From Marinobacterium aestuarii (lineage in GTDB: Bacteria > Pseudomonadota > Gammaproteobacteria > Pseudomonadales > Balneatricaceae), in assembly GCF_001651805.1 (NCBI RefSeq), contig NZ_CP015839.1, positions 2,914,001 to 2,978,000 on the forward strand: DNA of 64,000 nt, given 5' to 3'. Positions 1 to 8,165 of this stretch are shown here, one piece after another. The position numbers were made by a program, and so were the translations under genes. How positions within the stretch are numbered: position 1 is the first letter of the stretch; every line of letters begins with the position of its first letter. A model generated the notes under the pieces. That model was not told the origin of the DNA and made no database searches. It saw only the letters and a program-made list of their open reading frames with translations.

Positions 1-75
1 CGTGGTGGTCGTCCGATGCTGCGCATTATTAGGCAGGCTGCTTCTCTTTGATTGCAAGAGCACATCCAACCGACG

Positions 76-1038
76 TCAGTCGCCAAATACAGTGAAGCTC
101 AGCCCCAGATAAATACCGTAGCCGATCAATAATAGGCCACCCTCCAACCGGCTCAGGCGACGCCCCGTATACAAGAACAGTATCAGGAGTAGAGCCGCTC
201 CGAGCATTACCCATTGGTCAAATTGTAGGATTCTAGCGTGGACGGGCAGTGGCTGGAGTAGCGCGGAGACACCAAGAATTCCCAACAAGTTGAATATATT
301 GCTACCAAGAATGTTGCCGACCGCCACATCCGCATGTCGCCGTATTGCAGCAATCACCGATATCGAAAGCTCTGGAAGTGACGTGCCTACCGCCACTAAC
401 GTCAAGCCAATAACAGCCTCGGAAACCCCAAAGTGCTCTGCAATTCCCACTGCACCGGTTAGCAGCACTTGAGATCCGCCGATCAATAGCAGTAACCCGA
501 AAAAAACAGCGGCTACAATCCATAACAACGACTTCGGCACCATGGAAAGCTCTTCCGCTTCAGCAATGTGAAGTTCTGCTGAGAGCGTAACGCTGGAGCG
601 TTCGGTCAAGTAAGCCCACGACAGGTAAGCTAGCAAAGCCAACAATAGAATTGCTGCATCCGTCCGCTGCAAGGCGCTTCCACCAACCAAGACCAGAAAC
701 AGTATACTTGCCGCTACTACCGTTACAGCGTCCCTGTGCAGTGCCAATGGCTTGACCGCCAGAGGCGTGATCAATGCACATACTCCAAGAATCAGAAAGA
801 TATTACCGATATTGCTGCCAACGACGTTGCCGATAGCGATATCGGGGCGACCATTTACTGCTGCATCAATAGAGACCACCAATTCCGGTGCTGATGTACC
901 GAAACCTACGATAACGAGACCGCTAAGCAATGGCGATACGCCGAGGCGTCTGGCGGCGGCCAACGAGCCTCGAATCAATGCTTCACCGCCAGCAGTAAGC
1001 AAGGCCACACCCAGAAGTAACAGCAGAAAATTCAACAT
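76..1038 (-). CDS. CaCA-family sodium/calcium antiporter-like membrane protein (YrbG type)
   Basis: This 320-residue, very hydrophobic protein has the two homologous halves of the Ca2+/cation antiporter superfamily. Alpha-repeat 1 carries GFGTSAPEL at about residues 45-53 followed by GNVVGSNIGN. Alpha-repeat 2 carries VGTSLPEL followed by GNILGSNIFN at about residues 215-245. The acidic residues in these motifs bind the cation in the family, so Na+/Ca2+ or similar exchange across the inner membrane is likely; the actual ion is not shown by sequence. I chose the ATG at 1036-1038, which has GGAG upstream and begins directly with the first membrane segment. A start 45 bases earlier would add a non-homologous, less hydrophobic leader. 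It stands alone at the window edge. Confidence 0.88.
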   Translation of the reverse strand: MLNFLLLLLGVALLTAGGEALIRGSLAAARRLGVSPLLSGLVIVGFGTSAPELVVSIDAAVNGRPDIAIGNVVGSNIGNIFLILGVCALITPLAVKPLALHRDAVTVVAASILFLVLVGGSALQRTDAAILLLALLAYLSWAYLTERSSVTLSAELHIAEAEELSMVPKSLLWIVAAVFFGLLLLIGGSQVLLTGAVGIAEHFGVSEAVIGLTLVAVGTSLPELSISVIAAIRRHADVAVGNILGSNIFNLLGILGVSALLQPLPVHARILQFDQWVMLGAALLLILFLYTGRRLSRLEGGLLLIGYGIYLGLSFTVFGD

Positions 1039-1679
1039 GGTTGAGGAGCTCCAGGTACAAAATCTGAAAACATAAAGAAGCACACAATTGGAGGCCTAAC
1101 ATTTCAACACTGCGCATGTTCATTTACGCACATACCGGGATAGCGAGAGAAAGGTTAAAGAATTGAATTTAATAGATATTTATAATTCAAAGTCATTTTT
1201 CTCCGTTGAAAACGTGCATCCACTTTTATGTGTTGTTTCGCCCGCAAAATCCCACAGCCCTCCAATCCATAATGACGTGATATTGGACCATTTCAGGTCT
1301 CCATACCAATAGTAAAAGAGCGCTATTTTGCGGCGATTCGCGCACGAGGACAGGGAGTACAGGCATAGCCCGATGTCTGCTTTGGGTCGAAAACGACAAT
1401 TGACTGTTTGCGGCTCTCGGCAGGCTCTCGGACATTCAGCCCCCTAGCGATACACTCCCACGCCCGTGCAGCTTCTCATCGTAACGACAGGGTTGCGCCC
1501 TCTTTAAGTACCATGTGCGGTGGTGACAGCCAATCCTGCACTGATACCGGGCAGGCAGAGACAGACCGATGCAATCGTCCCCTCAAAAACGACACCCTTG
1601 CCACGACGACCCGGCCACTTGCCTGCATTCAAGTCCGTATTCGCTGTATAATGCGCCTGCATTTTTACCGGAGGCCCCC
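1039..1679. other. Long intergenic region, no gene supported
   Basis: These 641 bases separate the antiporter from the DUF2185 gene. Short open frames exist on both strands but none has a ribosome site or recognisable protein. About 1130-1210 is clearly more AT-rich than the surroundings and holds a TGAATT/AATTCA dyad around 1160-1185. The last 35 bases carry the promoter of the next gene. The part from about 1300 to 1440 reads like degenerate non-coding or relic DNA; I cannot assign it. Confidence 0.5.
1647..1674 (+). promoter_or_regulatory. Promoter -10 and ribosome site for the DUF2185 gene
   Basis: A perfect TATAAT lies at 1647-1652 and GGAGG at 1670-1674, five bases before the ATG at 1680. 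The -35 is poor: TGCATT sits 17 bases upstream of the -10. If used, transcription would start about 1659, leaving a very short leader. Confidence 0.55.
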
Positions 1680-2084
1680 ATGAGCGACGCAACAACTCTC
1701 GACAGCAGCACCGACAGCACTGAAACCGGCCAGACCAAGAGCGGCTTTCTGGCGCTGGTGTCCCGTATGATTTTTGAGGAGAAGCTGCCCGTACGCTTTA
1801 TGTACAAGAGCGTTCCGGAGCACCTCAACGACACTGGCTGGCGCCTGTTCAGTGGTTATGAAGACGAAGCCTACCTGCAGGACGAAGTCGCCAACCTGAC
1901 GCCTGTACCGCTGGAGAAGCTCTACAGCATGGATGACAGCCTCGAGGAAAAGCTGGCCTTCAATGCCGGCACCGTGTGGGAACGCCAACCCGGTTGCGAC
2001 TGGGAGCGAATCCATGATTTCCGCATCCCAAGCCCCAGCGTTGATGTCACCATCACCAACGACCCGGAACAGTTCAATAGCTGA
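1680..2084 (+). CDS. DUF2185 (Imm33-like) domain protein
   Basis: This 134-residue soluble protein has a Ser/Thr-rich N-terminus of about 20 residues. A DUF2185 domain follows, recognised by the pattern LVSRMI...VRFMYK...GWRLFSGYEDE...LEKLYSMD. DUF2185 proteins occur as single-domain housekeeping proteins of unknown function and as candidate immunity proteins of polymorphic toxin systems. No toxin gene lies beside it, so an immunity role has no local support. The start at 1680 is fixed by GGAGG five bases upstream; frame extension to 1569 lacks any signal. The protein is acidic and has no membrane segment or signal peptide. Confidence 0.8.
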   Translation: MSDATTLDSSTDSTETGQTKSGFLALVSRMIFEEKLPVRFMYKSVPEHLNDTGWRLFSGYEDEAYLQDEVANLTPVPLEKLYSMDDSLEEKLAFNAGTVWERQPGCDWERIHDFRIPSPSVDVTITNDPEQFNS

Positions 2085-2170
2085 AGCCACAGCCTCTGCT
2101 CTGCCTGCCATACGACTGATGGCAGAGCATTCCCCGCCCAGCGCCTTTAGAAAATTCTGCATTTGGCGCG

Positions 2171-2198
2171 CTTGAAATACTTCTGGTCATCCTCATAT
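2171..2198 (+). promoter_or_regulatory. Sigma32 heat-shock promoter of ibpA
   Basis: CTTGAAA at 2171-2177 is a perfect sigma32 -35 element. CCTCATAT at 2191-2198 matches the CCCCATnT -10 consensus except at one position, and the 13-base spacer is normal. It faces ibpA, a classic heat-shock gene. Confidence 0.85.
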
Positions 2199-2225
2199 AG
2201 GTAAGCAGACGCGATCGCTTCGATG

Positions 2226-2291
2226 AAGGTTCGCGTTTTGCAAGCCCGCAGACTGCGGGAACCTAACATATTGCTCAACGAGGATATGACC
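2226..2291 (+). promoter_or_regulatory. ROSE-type RNA thermosensor in the ibpA leader
   Basis: The leader folds by eye into a stem with GGTT (2228-2231) against AACC (2260-2263) enclosing CCCGC/GCGGG (2245-2249/2255-2259). Next comes TTGCT at 2271-2275, positioned to pair with the Shine-Dalgarno GAGGA at 2280-2284. The U(U/C)GCU box opposite the Shine-Dalgarno sequence is the hallmark of ROSE elements in small heat-shock genes. Heating should melt this helix and allow translation. Confidence 0.75.
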
Positions 2292-2723
2292 ATGAGAGAT
2301 TTTGACCTGTCCCCCCTGTACCGTTCCGCCATCGGCTTTGATCGCCTGGCATCGCTGCTGGATAACGCCAGCCGCAATGAACAGAGCCAACCTGCCTATC
2401 CGCCCTACAACATCGAACTGCTGGACGAGAACCACTACCGTATCACCATGGCGGTGGCCGGGTTCGACAACGCTGAGCTCAGCATCAAGAGCGAGCAGGA
2501 CATATTGATCATCCTGGGCCAGAAACAGCAGGATGCCACCGACACGCGCAAATACCTTTACCAGGGCATAGCCGCGCGCAATTTTGAGCGCCGCTTCCAG
2601 CTCGCCGACCATGTTCGGGTCGTGAAGGCCAGCATGGACAAGGGGCTACTGCACGTGGATCTGGTACACGAAGTACCCGAAGCCATGAAGCCGCGCCTGA
2701 TCGAGATCGAAAGCATGGCGTAA
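2292..2723 (+). CDS. ibpA: Small heat-shock protein IbpA (Hsp20 family)
   Basis: This 143-residue ATP-independent holdase binds aggregating proteins in the cytoplasm and passes them to DnaK/ClpB. It opens with the IbpA signature MRDFDLSPLYRSAIGFDRL. An alpha-crystallin domain spans about residues 35-125, with YNIELLDENHYRITMAVAGF near its beginning and ARNFERRFQLADHV in the middle, and a short tail follows. The ATG at 2292 was preferred over the in-frame ATG at 2286 because GAGG at 2280-2283 is eight bases from the former and two from the latter. Expression is expected to be doubly heat-controlled through the sigma32 promoter and ROSE leader just upstream. A hairpin terminator follows, so it is a single-gene unit. 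Confidence 0.95.
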   Translation: MRDFDLSPLYRSAIGFDRLASLLDNASRNEQSQPAYPPYNIELLDENHYRITMAVAGFDNAELSIKSEQDILIILGQKQQDATDTRKYLYQGIAARNFERRFQLADHVRVVKASMDKGLLHVDLVHEVPEAMKPRLIEIESMA

Positions 2724-2754
2724 TCCTGGCATTCACTGCAGGATCTGATAACGG

Positions 2755-2779
2755 CCGGGCACCCTGAGTGCCCGGTTTT
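2755..2779 (+). terminator. Rho-independent terminator after ibpA
   Basis: CCGGGCA (2755-2761) pairs with TGCCCGG (2769-2775) across a seven-base loop, followed by TTTT. It lies 32 bases after the ibpA stop codon. Confidence 0.8.
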
Positions 2780-2831
2780 GCTTGTATACCCTGCTCTTGC
2801 TACTTTGGCCTTGCCCCTTGCTACTTTCTCC

Positions 2832-3341
2832 TTACGCCTTCAGAGCCTGGCGATAGAGCCCCGCCATGGGCGCATCGAAACAGCAGAAAAGTACCCGCAG
2901 TGGCTGCGCCCGCACTACCAACTCGGCTCGCACTGCCCGTACCGCAATCTGCACCGCCTGCTGCGCAGGATAACCATAGACACCACAGCTAATGGCCGGA
3001 AACGCAATCGACTCGACCTCCAGCCCCCGCACGCACTCAAACACAGTGCGGTAGCAGCTTTGCAGCAACTGCGCCTCGCCCTGGTTGCCGCCGCGCCAAA
3101 CAGGTCCCACCGTATGCACGATCCAGCCGGCAGACAGATTAAAGCCCGGCGTCAGCTTTGCCTGGCCCGTTTTACAACCGCCCAGAGTGCGACAATGCGC
3201 CAGCAACCCAGGCCCTGCGGCGCTATGGATGGCACCGTCGACACCACCGCCTCCGAGCAGGGATTCATTGGCGGCGTTCACCAGCACATCCACTTTCAGG
3301 CGGGTAATATCCGCCTCAACCACCTCAATCCGCGAATCCAT
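2832..3341 (-). CDS. Macrodomain protein, O-acetyl-ADP-ribose deacetylase type (YmdB-like)
   Basis: The 169-residue protein is a single macrodomain. It shows [23 protein letters not shown] at about residues 17-39, the loop that holds ADP-ribose, then [11 protein letters not shown] and [12 protein letters not shown], the second phosphate-binding loop. Family members remove ADP-ribose modifications or hydrolyse O-acetyl-ADP-ribose in the cytoplasm. It begins inside the end of the upstream cupin gene (17-base overlap), so the two are almost certainly co-transcribed and translationally coupled. The partner cupin gives no direct clue to a specific substrate. Confidence 0.9.
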   Translation of the reverse strand: MDSRIEVVEADITRLKVDVLVNAANESLLGGGGVDGAIHSAAGPGLLAHCRTLGGCKTGQAKLTPGFNLSAGWIVHTVGPVWRGGNQGEAQLLQSCYRTVFECVRGLEVESIAFPAISCGVYGYPAQQAVQIAVRAVRAELVVRAQPLRVLFCCFDAPMAGLYRQALKA

Positions 3342-3702
3342 CTCGCCCCTCCGTTTTGCTATCTATGCCCTCTGGCGCAAAATGCAGCGCCAGCCAGACG
3401 GTAACCTGCGCAGGATCGGTCCAGCTCACGCGGTGACGACAATGGGTCGGCAGCAACAGCGTATCGCCAGGCACCAACGTCAGCTCACCCTGCCCCTCGA
3501 TCAGCAGTCGTGCACCGCCGACGAGCAACAGCACCCACTCATCCTCGGCCTGATCGTACCATTCACCCTCGGGGGTCACCTGGCCCCAGGACAGAATACG
3601 TTCCAGCCGAAAACCTGGCCGCTGCACCAGGCTCTCGAACACTTCCTCAGCCCCCGTCGGCGCAAGACCCTGCAGCAAATTAACCACTTTGACAGACTTC
3701 AT
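3325..3702 (-). CDS. Small cupin-domain protein
   Basis: This 125-residue protein has one cupin barrel, with [23 protein letters not shown] around residues 48-70 and [20 protein letters not shown] around 75-95. The usual metal-ligand histidines of cupin motif 1 are not obvious, since the first motif has Asp/Glu instead, while motif 2 keeps His residues. Catalysis is therefore uncertain; it may be a sensor or a sugar or small-molecule binding protein. It is the first gene of a two-gene unit with the macrodomain gene and lies downstream of, and on the same strand as, the AmmeMemoRadiSam A/B genes. A gap of 114 bases makes a shared transcript possible but unproven. Confidence 0.8.
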   Translation of the reverse strand: MKSVKVVNLLQGLAPTGAEEVFESLVQRPGFRLERILSWGQVTPEGEWYDQAEDEWVLLLVGGARLLIEGQGELTLVPGDTLLLPTHCRHRVSWTDPAQVTVWLALHFAPEGIDSKTEGRDGFAD

Positions 3703-3816
3703 CAGCCCCCCTCTACAAGCACTTTATAACCACCTCGCGATCTTCAAATAGCCGCCGAAAAGCTGCGGCACAGGCAGTTAGCGTGGCGCCCTGTTATGCG
3801 ATCAGGCATTACATAT

Positions 3817-4485
3817 TTAACCTGACGGGGAGTCAGTCTCGGTTATCTTCAGTACCCGATAGCGCCAGCAGCGCAGCTGCGGACTCCAGGAGTCCGCCGC
3901 CAGCCCCGCCTTGCACTTGAGCTGACACCAAAACGCGTCGACGTCCGGCAATTGCTCCCACACCGAAGGCAGGAAGGTTGCCTGATAGCCCTCAGATTCA
4001 AACGCCAGGCCATCAACACCGGCGATAACCTGGCCCAACAAGTCAGCCTCATCGCGAAACTGTAACGGCACCAGCGGCGACAAGAGCGACAGCTCCAGCT
4101 CAATGCCGCCAAGCTCGCGCTGCTGCACCGGTGCAAAGCGCCTGTCGCGCAGTGCACTGTGAAAGGCATTGTGGGCCACATCCTGCAGCAGCGCCCTGTC
4201 GCTCTGAAGCGACCCCATACAGCCGCGCAGCGCCCGCCTGTCGTTTCTGCCGGTCATCTGGCTTGCTGGAGTGTAGAGCGTGACAAAGCTGGCACCCGGC
4301 ACCTGCAATTGCGCGGGCGCCTGTTCAAGGTCTGGCAGCCACAACTCGCCAGTCGCAACACCCCGCTCGATGGCTTTCCAGGCAACGCTAAGCAAACTCC
4401 GGCGCAACTTAGGGCTTGATCCAATAACGCCCAAGGCAGCCGGCAACCCAGAGTTATTTTGCGTGTTCTCATCAGGCGATGACAT
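3817..4485 (-). CDS. amrA: AmmeMemoRadiSam system protein A (AMMECR1 domain)
   Basis: The 222-residue protein has an AMMECR1 fold. FVTLYTP at about residues 65-72 is followed by LRGCMGSLQSDRALLQDVAHNAFHSALRD, the family hallmark with its conserved Arg-Gly-Cys loop. FLPSVWEQLPDVDAFWCQLKCKAGL lies near the C-terminus. AMMECR1 proteins in bacteria are genetically linked to a MEMO dioxygenase-like protein and a radical SAM enzyme; the reaction is not known. I chose ATG 4485, giving a 14-base overlap with the upstream protein B gene and omitting 43 non-homologous residues. The overlap implies coupled translation and equal dosage. Confidence 0.9.
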   Translation of the reverse strand: MSSPDENTQNNSGLPAALGVIGSSPKLRRSLLSVAWKAIERGVATGELWLPDLEQAPAQLQVPGASFVTLYTPASQMTGRNDRRALRGCMGSLQSDRALLQDVAHNAFHSALRDRRFAPVQQRELGGIELELSLLSPLVPLQFRDEADLLGQVIAGVDGLAFESEGYQATFLPSVWEQLPDVDAFWCQLKCKAGLAADSWSPQLRCWRYRVLKITETDSPSG

Positions 4486-5260
4486 AAGCACCGTACCCCA
4501 CAACGCTATCCCGGGACCCCGCAGTGTCGCCTGAATTACGCAGATCAATACAGCGCGCACCAAGACCCCGCAGGGCTGCTGCACGCAAGAGGCCGTTGAC
4601 CGCCACGCAGCCACAGGCCTGATCAGAATGCAGCGCCGGATCCAGCTGTTCTATGTGATGAGTGGTGGCTTGGTCGAGGCGCTGCGCCACGGCGTAACTG
4701 TGGTAATGACTCAGATCACTGCTGACGATAACCAGGGTATCCGGGTTATCGAGCCCAACCCCCACAAGCGCAGCAATGGCTTCGGGTACAACCTGCCCCA
4801 CGATCACCGGCAATAACTGCCAGTCTGGATTGAGACGCAGCAAAAACGGCAGCTGTACCTCAAGGCAATGCTCAAGCCGGTGCGCCTCATCGTTATACTC
4901 AACCCAGCCATTATCGACCCAGCCCCGCAGAGCGGCCGCGTCCAGCGTCATCACACCCAGCGGGCACGCAAAGCCACTTACGGCTGGCACCGCCATGGCG
5001 CGCAGCGGTACACGGTGATTGGGCCCCAGCAGTAGTACGCGTCTAAAAGACTGACCAGCGTCTCGCAGCAAGCAAAAGGCGCTAGCAGCCACGGCACCGG
5101 AATAGATCAATCCCGCATGGGGCACAATCAATGCCCGAGGCACTTTGCCGGGGTTTTGCTCACCGACAGCGTTATCCAGCAAGCGCTGCACCAGGGTACC
5201 GAGCTCGGCTTTATCGGCTGGATAGAAAGTGCCGCTCACCGCCGCCTGCCGTACATTCAT
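4472..5260 (-). CDS. amrB: AmmeMemoRadiSam system protein B (MEMO1 family)
   Basis: This 262-residue protein belongs to the MEMO family, which resembles extradiol dioxygenases. Recognisable parts are VRQAAVSGTFYPAD at the start, IVPHAGLIYSGAVAASAF near residue 45, LLGPNHRVP near 75, EHCLEVQLPFL near 130, SSDLSHYH near 178 and QACGCVAVNGLL near 210. The His and Cys residues in these motifs form the metal/active-site pocket of the family. The ATG at 5258-5260 is preceded by GGGAGG at good spacing, so the longer upstream frame was not used. The gene is divergent from the radical SAM gene at 5426 and overlaps amrA downstream. Confidence 0.92.
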   Translation of the reverse strand: MNVRQAAVSGTFYPADKAELGTLVQRLLDNAVGEQNPGKVPRALIVPHAGLIYSGAVAASAFCLLRDAGQSFRRVLLLGPNHRVPLRAMAVPAVSGFACPLGVMTLDAAALRGWVDNGWVEYNDEAHRLEHCLEVQLPFLLRLNPDWQLLPVIVGQVVPEAIAALVGVGLDNPDTLVIVSSDLSHYHSYAVAQRLDQATTHHIEQLDPALHSDQACGCVAVNGLLRAAALRGLGARCIDLRNSGDTAGSRDSVVGYGAYVIA

Positions 5261-5425
5261 CACCCACCTCCCGCGCAGATAGAGCGAGCTCGCTACAGAA
5301 TTCAAGCGCGAGCCCCGCAATCTTGCACTGTGCAAATTATAGCCGCCGATACTCGCAACCTGAGGCAGCCGCAGATTGACTAAGCTTTAAACAGGCTCAG
5401 CCACATCACAGTGCGAGGCAACGCC

Positions 5426-6547
5426 ATGCCAAGGTCCCCTATAGCAGCGCACCCTGTAACAGCGCCCCCCACAACAGCAGTACCGACGCGCTACTGGCAC
5501 GCCGTCGAGCGCGGCAAGATACAGTGCGATGTCTGCCCCCGACTGTGCAAACTCAGCGAGGGCCAGCGCGGACTCTGCTACGTGCGCGGCCGCGAAAACG
5601 ACCAGATCATGCTCTACAGCTACGGCCGCTCCAGTGGTTTTTGTGTCGACCCGATCGAGAAAAAACCACTGAACCACTTTCTGCCGGGCACAGCTGTGCT
5701 GTCCTTCGGCACCGCCGGCTGCAATCTGGCCTGCAAATTCTGCCAGAACTGGGACATGAGCAAATCCCGTGACATGGATACCCTGGCCGACAGTGCCAGC
5801 CCTGAGGACCTCGCCGCGACCTGCAAGCGACTGGCGTGCCGCTCCATCGCTTTCACCTACAACGATCCGGTGATTTTCATGGAATACGCCATGGATGTGG
5901 CCGATGCCTGCCACGAACAGAACATTCGCGCCGTGGCGGTGACCGCAGGCTATATATGCCCGGCGCCGCGGGCCGAATTCTATCGCCATATAGATGCCGC
6001 CAATGTCGATCTGAAGGCTTTCACCGAGCGCTTCTACAGCAAGATCTGTGGCGGCGCCCTGGCGCCGGTGCTCGACACCCTGCTCTATTTGCACGACACC
6101 CAGGTGTGGTTCGAAATTACCAATCTGCTGATTCCCGATGAAAACGACAGCAACACTGAAATAGAAGCCATGAGCCGCTGGATCTTCGAGCATCTGGGGC
6201 CCGACAGGCCGCTGCACTTCAGCGCCTTCCACCCCGACTGGAAAATGCTCGACAAGGCACGCACACCCCAGGCAACCCTCAGCCGGGCACGGCGAATCGC
6301 GATGGAACAGGGGTTAAGGTATGTCTATACGGGCAACGTGCACGACCCTGCGGGCAGCTCGACCTGGTGCCCGGGTTGTGGGCAACGGCTGATCGAGCGG
6401 GACTGGTACGAACTTGGGGAATGGCAGCTGGATGCGAGGGGATGCTGCAGTCACTGCGGCACCCGAATACCCGGGCATTTCGAGGCAGCGCCTGGCGACT
6501 GGGGCGCAAAGCGCATGCCGGTGCGCATTCAAAGCCTCGAGCTCTAA
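5426..6547 (+). CDS. amrS: AmmeMemoRadiSam system radical SAM enzyme
   Basis: The 373-residue protein carries the radical SAM cluster motif CNLACKFC (C99, C103, C106) directly after FGTAG, and a conserved YNDPVIF segment. An extra N-terminal cysteine group is present at C34, C37, C41 and C51. A C-terminal zinc-ribbon-like part has WCPGCG and CCSHCG. This layout is typical of the radical SAM member of the AmmeMemoRadiSam set, related to pyruvate formate-lyase activases; the substrate is unknown. The ATG at 5426 follows GAGG by seven bases; a GTG 15 bases upstream lacks such spacing. It is divergent from amrB-amrA and converges on dusC with only 26 bases between, so it is a single-gene unit. 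Confidence 0.93.
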   Translation: MPRSPIAAHPVTAPPTTAVPTRYWHAVERGKIQCDVCPRLCKLSEGQRGLCYVRGRENDQIMLYSYGRSSGFCVDPIEKKPLNHFLPGTAVLSFGTAGCNLACKFCQNWDMSKSRDMDTLADSASPEDLAATCKRLACRSIAFTYNDPVIFMEYAMDVADACHEQNIRAVAVTAGYICPAPRAEFYRHIDAANVDLKAFTERFYSKICGGALAPVLDTLLYLHDTQVWFEITNLLIPDENDSNTEIEAMSRWIFEHLGPDRPLHFSAFHPDWKMLDKARTPQATLSRARRIAMEQGLRYVYTGNVHDPAGSSTWCPGCGQRLIERDWYELGEWQLDARGCCSHCGTRIPGHFEAAPGDWGAKRMPVRIQSLEL

Positions 6548-6573
6548 AGCGCCATCCGGATTCAGGAACCCGA

Positions 6574-7527
6574 TCAGGCGGCGCGCTGCTCGATCAGCAG
6601 CTGACGAATGGGCTCAATATCGCGCAGTGTCTTGACCTGACTGAACAGCTGTTCCGCCTCGGGATAGTGTTTTTTCAGCTGATGCAGCCACTGCTTGAGA
6701 CGGCCATGCACATAGCCGCGTACCTTGTCGGCCACAATCTGCTCAAAATAGTCGAGCAGTACGCCCTGCATTTCGAACCAGTCGATACCCGCTTCGGCTT
6801 CGCCCTGCAAGCGCCGCTTGATGGAACGGGCCAGATCCGGCCTTGAGATCAGGCCGCGACCGATCATGATATCGCGACAACCACTGACGTCACGGCAACG
6901 CTGATAGTCATCCCAGCTCCAGACCTCGCCATTGGCGGTGACCGGAATGGGAATGGCCTCGCGAATCTGGGCAATGTACTCCCAGTAGGCCGGCGGGCGA
7001 TAGCCCTCGACCTTGGTGCGGGCATGCACCGCCAGGCCATCGGCGCCGGCCTCGAAAATAGCCTGGGCATTGTCCAGCGCCAGCGCCTTGTCGCTGTAGC
7101 CCAGGCGCATCTTGGCCGTCACCGGAATATGCGCCGGCACAGCCCCACGCACCGCCGCCACTATGGCGTGTACATCCTGCGGTGTATCCAGCAACACGGC
7201 CCCGCCGCGATTGCGATTGACGGTCTTGGCCGGGCAGCCAAAGTTGAGGTCAATACCGGGGGCGCCCAGTGCCGCGGCACGCTCGGCATTGGCGGCCATG
7301 AGTTCTGGATCACTGCCGAGCAACTGCACTATAACCGGCACACCGCTGGGCGTGGTGCCGCCGCGCAGCAGCTCCGGCGCCAGGCGATGGAAGACAGTGT
7401 CGGGCAACAGATTCTGACTAACACGGACAAATTCAGTCACGCACAGATCGATGCCGCCGATGCGCGTCAGTACATCACGCATCAGGTAATCGACCACGCC
7501 TTCCATCGGTGCCAGTATGATTTTCAC
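6574..7527 (-). CDS. dusC: tRNA-dihydrouridine(16) synthase DusC
   Basis: This flavoprotein reduces uridine to dihydrouridine in the D-loop of tRNA using NADPH. The 317-residue length and the opening KIILAPMEGVVDYLMRDVLT are DusC-like. The catalytic cysteine is C98 in NFGCPAKTVNRNRGGAVLL, and the FMN-binding barrel continues through GRGLISRPDLA. The start codon is GTG at 7525-7527. It is convergent with the radical SAM gene and divergent from thpR, with 81 bases to the thpR start. Both neighbours at this end act on RNA, but no operon links them. Confidence 0.93.
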   Translation of the reverse strand: MKIILAPMEGVVDYLMRDVLTRIGGIDLCVTEFVRVSQNLLPDTVFHRLAPELLRGGTTPSGVPVIVQLLGSDPELMAANAERAAALGAPGIDLNFGCPAKTVNRNRGGAVLLDTPQDVHAIVAAVRGAVPAHIPVTAKMRLGYSDKALALDNAQAIFEAGADGLAVHARTKVEGYRPPAYWEYIAQIREAIPIPVTANGEVWSWDDYQRCRDVSGCRDIMIGRGLISRPDLARSIKRRLQGEAEAGIDWFEMQGVLLDYFEQIVADKVRGYVHGRLKQWLHQLKKHYPEAEQLFSQVKTLRDIEPIRQLLIEQRAA

Positions 7528-7608
7528 GTTTTGATCATCTAAAGTGTGTTCATCGAAACAGCGGAAAACCGCATATTATACGGTGATCGGAATAAAGGGA
7601 GGAATTCT

Positions 7609-8136
7609 ATGCGTCTTTTCGTGGCCATCGACCTGCCCGACCCGCTGCAGGACGCCATCGCCCGCCTGCAGCAACCGGTACGTCACCTGCACTGGACTGC
7701 ACCGGAGCGGCTGCATATCACACTGCAGTTTCTGGGCGAGCAACCCGGCCACCGTCTGGAGACCATTTACAGCGCTCTGGAGGACATCGAGTTCGCGCCA
7801 CTGGACCTGCGCTGCGAGGGTGTAGGGCAGTTTTCATCCGGGGTCATCTGGCTGGGCGTCGATCAGCACCCGGCCCTGGAGCAGTTGCAACAACAGATAG
7901 GTACTCAGCTGCGCGCCGCCGGCATTGCGCTGCAGCAACGCCGTTTCATTCCCCATATCACCCTGGGCCGATGCCCCGGCAATCGCCTGGACCGCGTGCT
8001 GGAGCACGTCGCCGCACGTTTCTACGGCCAGGCATTCTGCTTTGCGTGTGATGCCTTCAGCCTTAAAAGCAGCCTGCTGCGCCCCACCGGAGCGCTGCAC
8101 CATATCGAGGCTGAATTTCTCTGCACCAACGCCTGA
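7609..8136 (+). CDS. thpR: RNA 2',3'-cyclic phosphodiesterase ThpR (LigT)
   Basis: The 175-residue 2H-phosphoesterase has the two family motifs HIT at H36-T38 (HITLQFLG) and H116-T118 (HITLGR). These form the active site that opens 2',3'-cyclic phosphates on RNA ends. The start at 7609 has an excellent AGGGAGG six bases upstream; the frame continuing to 7546 is not homologous. It opens with MRLFVAIDLPD, standard for the family. The gene converges with metZ, and the 190 bases between them are filled by an unusual hairpin cassette. Confidence 0.93.
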   Translation: MRLFVAIDLPDPLQDAIARLQQPVRHLHWTAPERLHITLQFLGEQPGHRLETIYSALEDIEFAPLDLRCEGVGQFSSGVIWLGVDQHPALEQLQQQIGTQLRAAGIALQQRRFIPHITLGRCPGNRLDRVLEHVAARFYGQAFCFACDAFSLKSSLLRPTGALHHIEAEFLCTNA

Positions 8137-8165
8137 ATCGCCTGTCAGCGATGATCAGCCGCTGC

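Noticed and set aside
1-51. Possible C-terminal codons of a plus-strand gene running in from the left edge (ending TGA at 49-51)
   Set aside because: Only 16 codons are visible, with no recognisable motif; other frames are equally open.
3817-6547. AmmeMemoRadiSam genes as a defence system
   Set aside because: No nuclease, phage-sensing or toxin domain is nearby and the set is widespread as housekeeping-like genes; no evidence for defence.
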